A stretch of DNA of 7,103 bases from Rhizobiaceae bacterium (GTDB lineage Bacteria > Pseudomonadota > Alphaproteobacteria > Rhizobiales > Rhizobiaceae): positions 1 through 7,103 of the forward strand of contig JAGWJK010000208.1 in assembly GCA_028865845.1 (NCBI GenBank), in the 5' to 3' direction. The position numbers were made by a program, and so were the translations under genes. Below are positions 6,417 through 7,103 of the stretch, piece by piece. Numbering within the stretch: position 1 is the first letter of the stretch; each line of letters starts with the position of its first letter. Under the pieces are notes generated by a model. The model did not search any database. It was not told the DNA's origin and saw only the letters and a program-made list of their open reading frames with translations.

Positions 6417-7103
6417 CTATTTCTTTGCCAGCAACTTCGCAACATCCATCGCGAAATAGGTAAGGATGCCGTCGCAGCCCGCGCGCTTGAAGGCAAGAAG
6501 CGTTTCAAGCATGACGCGTTCGCCATCGATCCAGCCGTTGGCGGCGGCGGCTTTGATCATCGAATATTCGCCGGAGACCTGATAGGCGAAGGTCGGAAGG
6601 CCGAAAGCCTCCTTCAGCCGCCAACAGATATCGATATAGGGCAGGCCGGGCTTGACCATCAGCATGTCGGCGCCTTCCTCCACATCGAGTGCTGCGTCCC
6701 GCACGGCCTCGGTACCGTTCGCCGGATCGATGTAATAGGTCTTCTTGTCGCCCTTCAGCAGGCCGCCCGTCGAAATCGCCTCACGATAGGGGCCGTAGAA
6801 GGACGAGCTGAATTTCGTCGCATAGCTCATGATGCCGACGCTCTGGTGGCCGGCCATGTCGAGCGCCTGGCGGATGGCGCCGATGCGGCCGTCCATCATC
6901 TCCGACGGCGCAATGATGTCGGCGCCGGCATCTGCCTGGTAGACGGCGGCGCGCGCCACCTGTTCCACGGTCTCGTCGTTGACGATCTCATTGCCGCGCA
7001 GGATGCCGTCATGGCCATGGCTGGTGAAAGGATCGAGCGCGACATCGGTGATAACGCCGATATTCGGCACGGCCTTTTTGATGGCAGCGGTTGCGAGATT
7101 GAT
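6417..7103 (-). CDS. hemB: Delta-aminolevulinic acid dehydratase (porphobilinogen synthase), N-terminus beyond window edge
   Basis: HemB condenses two 5-aminolevulinate molecules into porphobilinogen, the second step of tetrapyrrole synthesis in the cytoplasm. The frame enters at base 7103 (first visible residues INLATAAIKKAVPNIGVITD) and stops at TAG 6417-6419, leaving 228 residues, roughly the C-terminal two thirds. A GTG at 7068-7070 is an internal valine, not the start. Visible landmarks are the metal-site segment DVALDPFTSHGHDG, the SEMMDGR substrate-loop region, YATKFSSSFYGPYREA with the first active-site lysine, MVKPGLPY with the Schiff-base lysine, and the C-terminal QVSGEYSMI. The metal segment has Ala, Asp and Asp where zinc enzymes have cysteines. 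This is the magnesium-type site described for the Bradyrhizobium enzyme. The gene is intact as far as visible. Confidence 0.97.
   Translation of the reverse strand: MNLATAAIKKAVPNIGVITDVALDPFTSHGHDGILRGNEIVNDETVEQVARAAVYQADAGADIIAPSEMMDGRIGAIRQALDMAGHQSVGIMSYATKFSSSFYGPYREAISTGGLLKGDKKTYYIDPANGTEAVRDAALDVEEGADMLMVKPGLPYIDICWRLKEAFGLPTFAYQVSGEYSMIKAAAANGWIDGERVMLETLLAFKRAGCDGILTYFAMDVAKLLAKK

Noticed and set aside
6417..7070. hemB starting at the GTG at 7068-7070
   Set aside because: The frame stays open to the window edge and the upstream residues (INLATAAIKKA) match normal HemB sequence, so this GTG is an internal valine.

Overview
This window looks like a chromosomal segment of an alphaproteobacterium, most likely a member of the Rhizobiaceae. 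The base composition is GC-rich (about 60% in a sampled stretch of parC) with strong G/C bias at third codon positions. The HemB has the aspartate-type metal site seen in rhizobia, and the housekeeping genes read like rhizobial proteins. The genus cannot be fixed from the sequence alone.

Layout: a partial, uncharacterised exported protein lies on the minus strand at the left edge (1-761). It is divergent from parC (topoisomerase IV subunit A, plus strand, 990-3248). Convergent with parC comes a block of minus-strand genes, listed here in transcription order from the right edge: hemB (partial, 6417-7103), an RDD-family membrane protein (5881-6339), an aspartate/glutamate leucyltransferase or arginyltransferase homologue (bpt/ate, 4925-5686), an EamA/DMT-type transporter (4025-4909), and a two-gene toxin-antitoxin module (AbrB/MazE-like antitoxin at 3740-3961, Doc/Fic-family toxin at 3351-3743). 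Two hairpins without T-tracts fill the gap between the convergent toxin and parC genes.

How the genes relate: ParC works with ParE (not in the window) in chromosome decatenation. HemB makes porphobilinogen for haem. The Bpt homologue tags N-terminal acidic residues for the bacterial N-end rule pathway, and its gene sits 15 bp from the transporter gene, so the two are probably co-transcribed. The toxin-antitoxin pair is the main accessory element. Its genes overlap by four bases (ATGA). It has its own promoter just past the EamA stop codon, and a near-perfect 21-bp palindrome overlaps the -10 box, as expected for an autoregulated module. The toxin is Doc-like, but the antitoxin carries an AbrB/MazE fold instead of the classical Phd fold.

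I see no evidence for a CRISPR array, tRNA, rRNA, transposase or prophage. The most interesting elements are the mixed-type toxin-antitoxin module with its operator, a glutamine at the main quinolone-contact position of ParC, and the unknown exported protein. None of these is clearly a wholly undescribed system.
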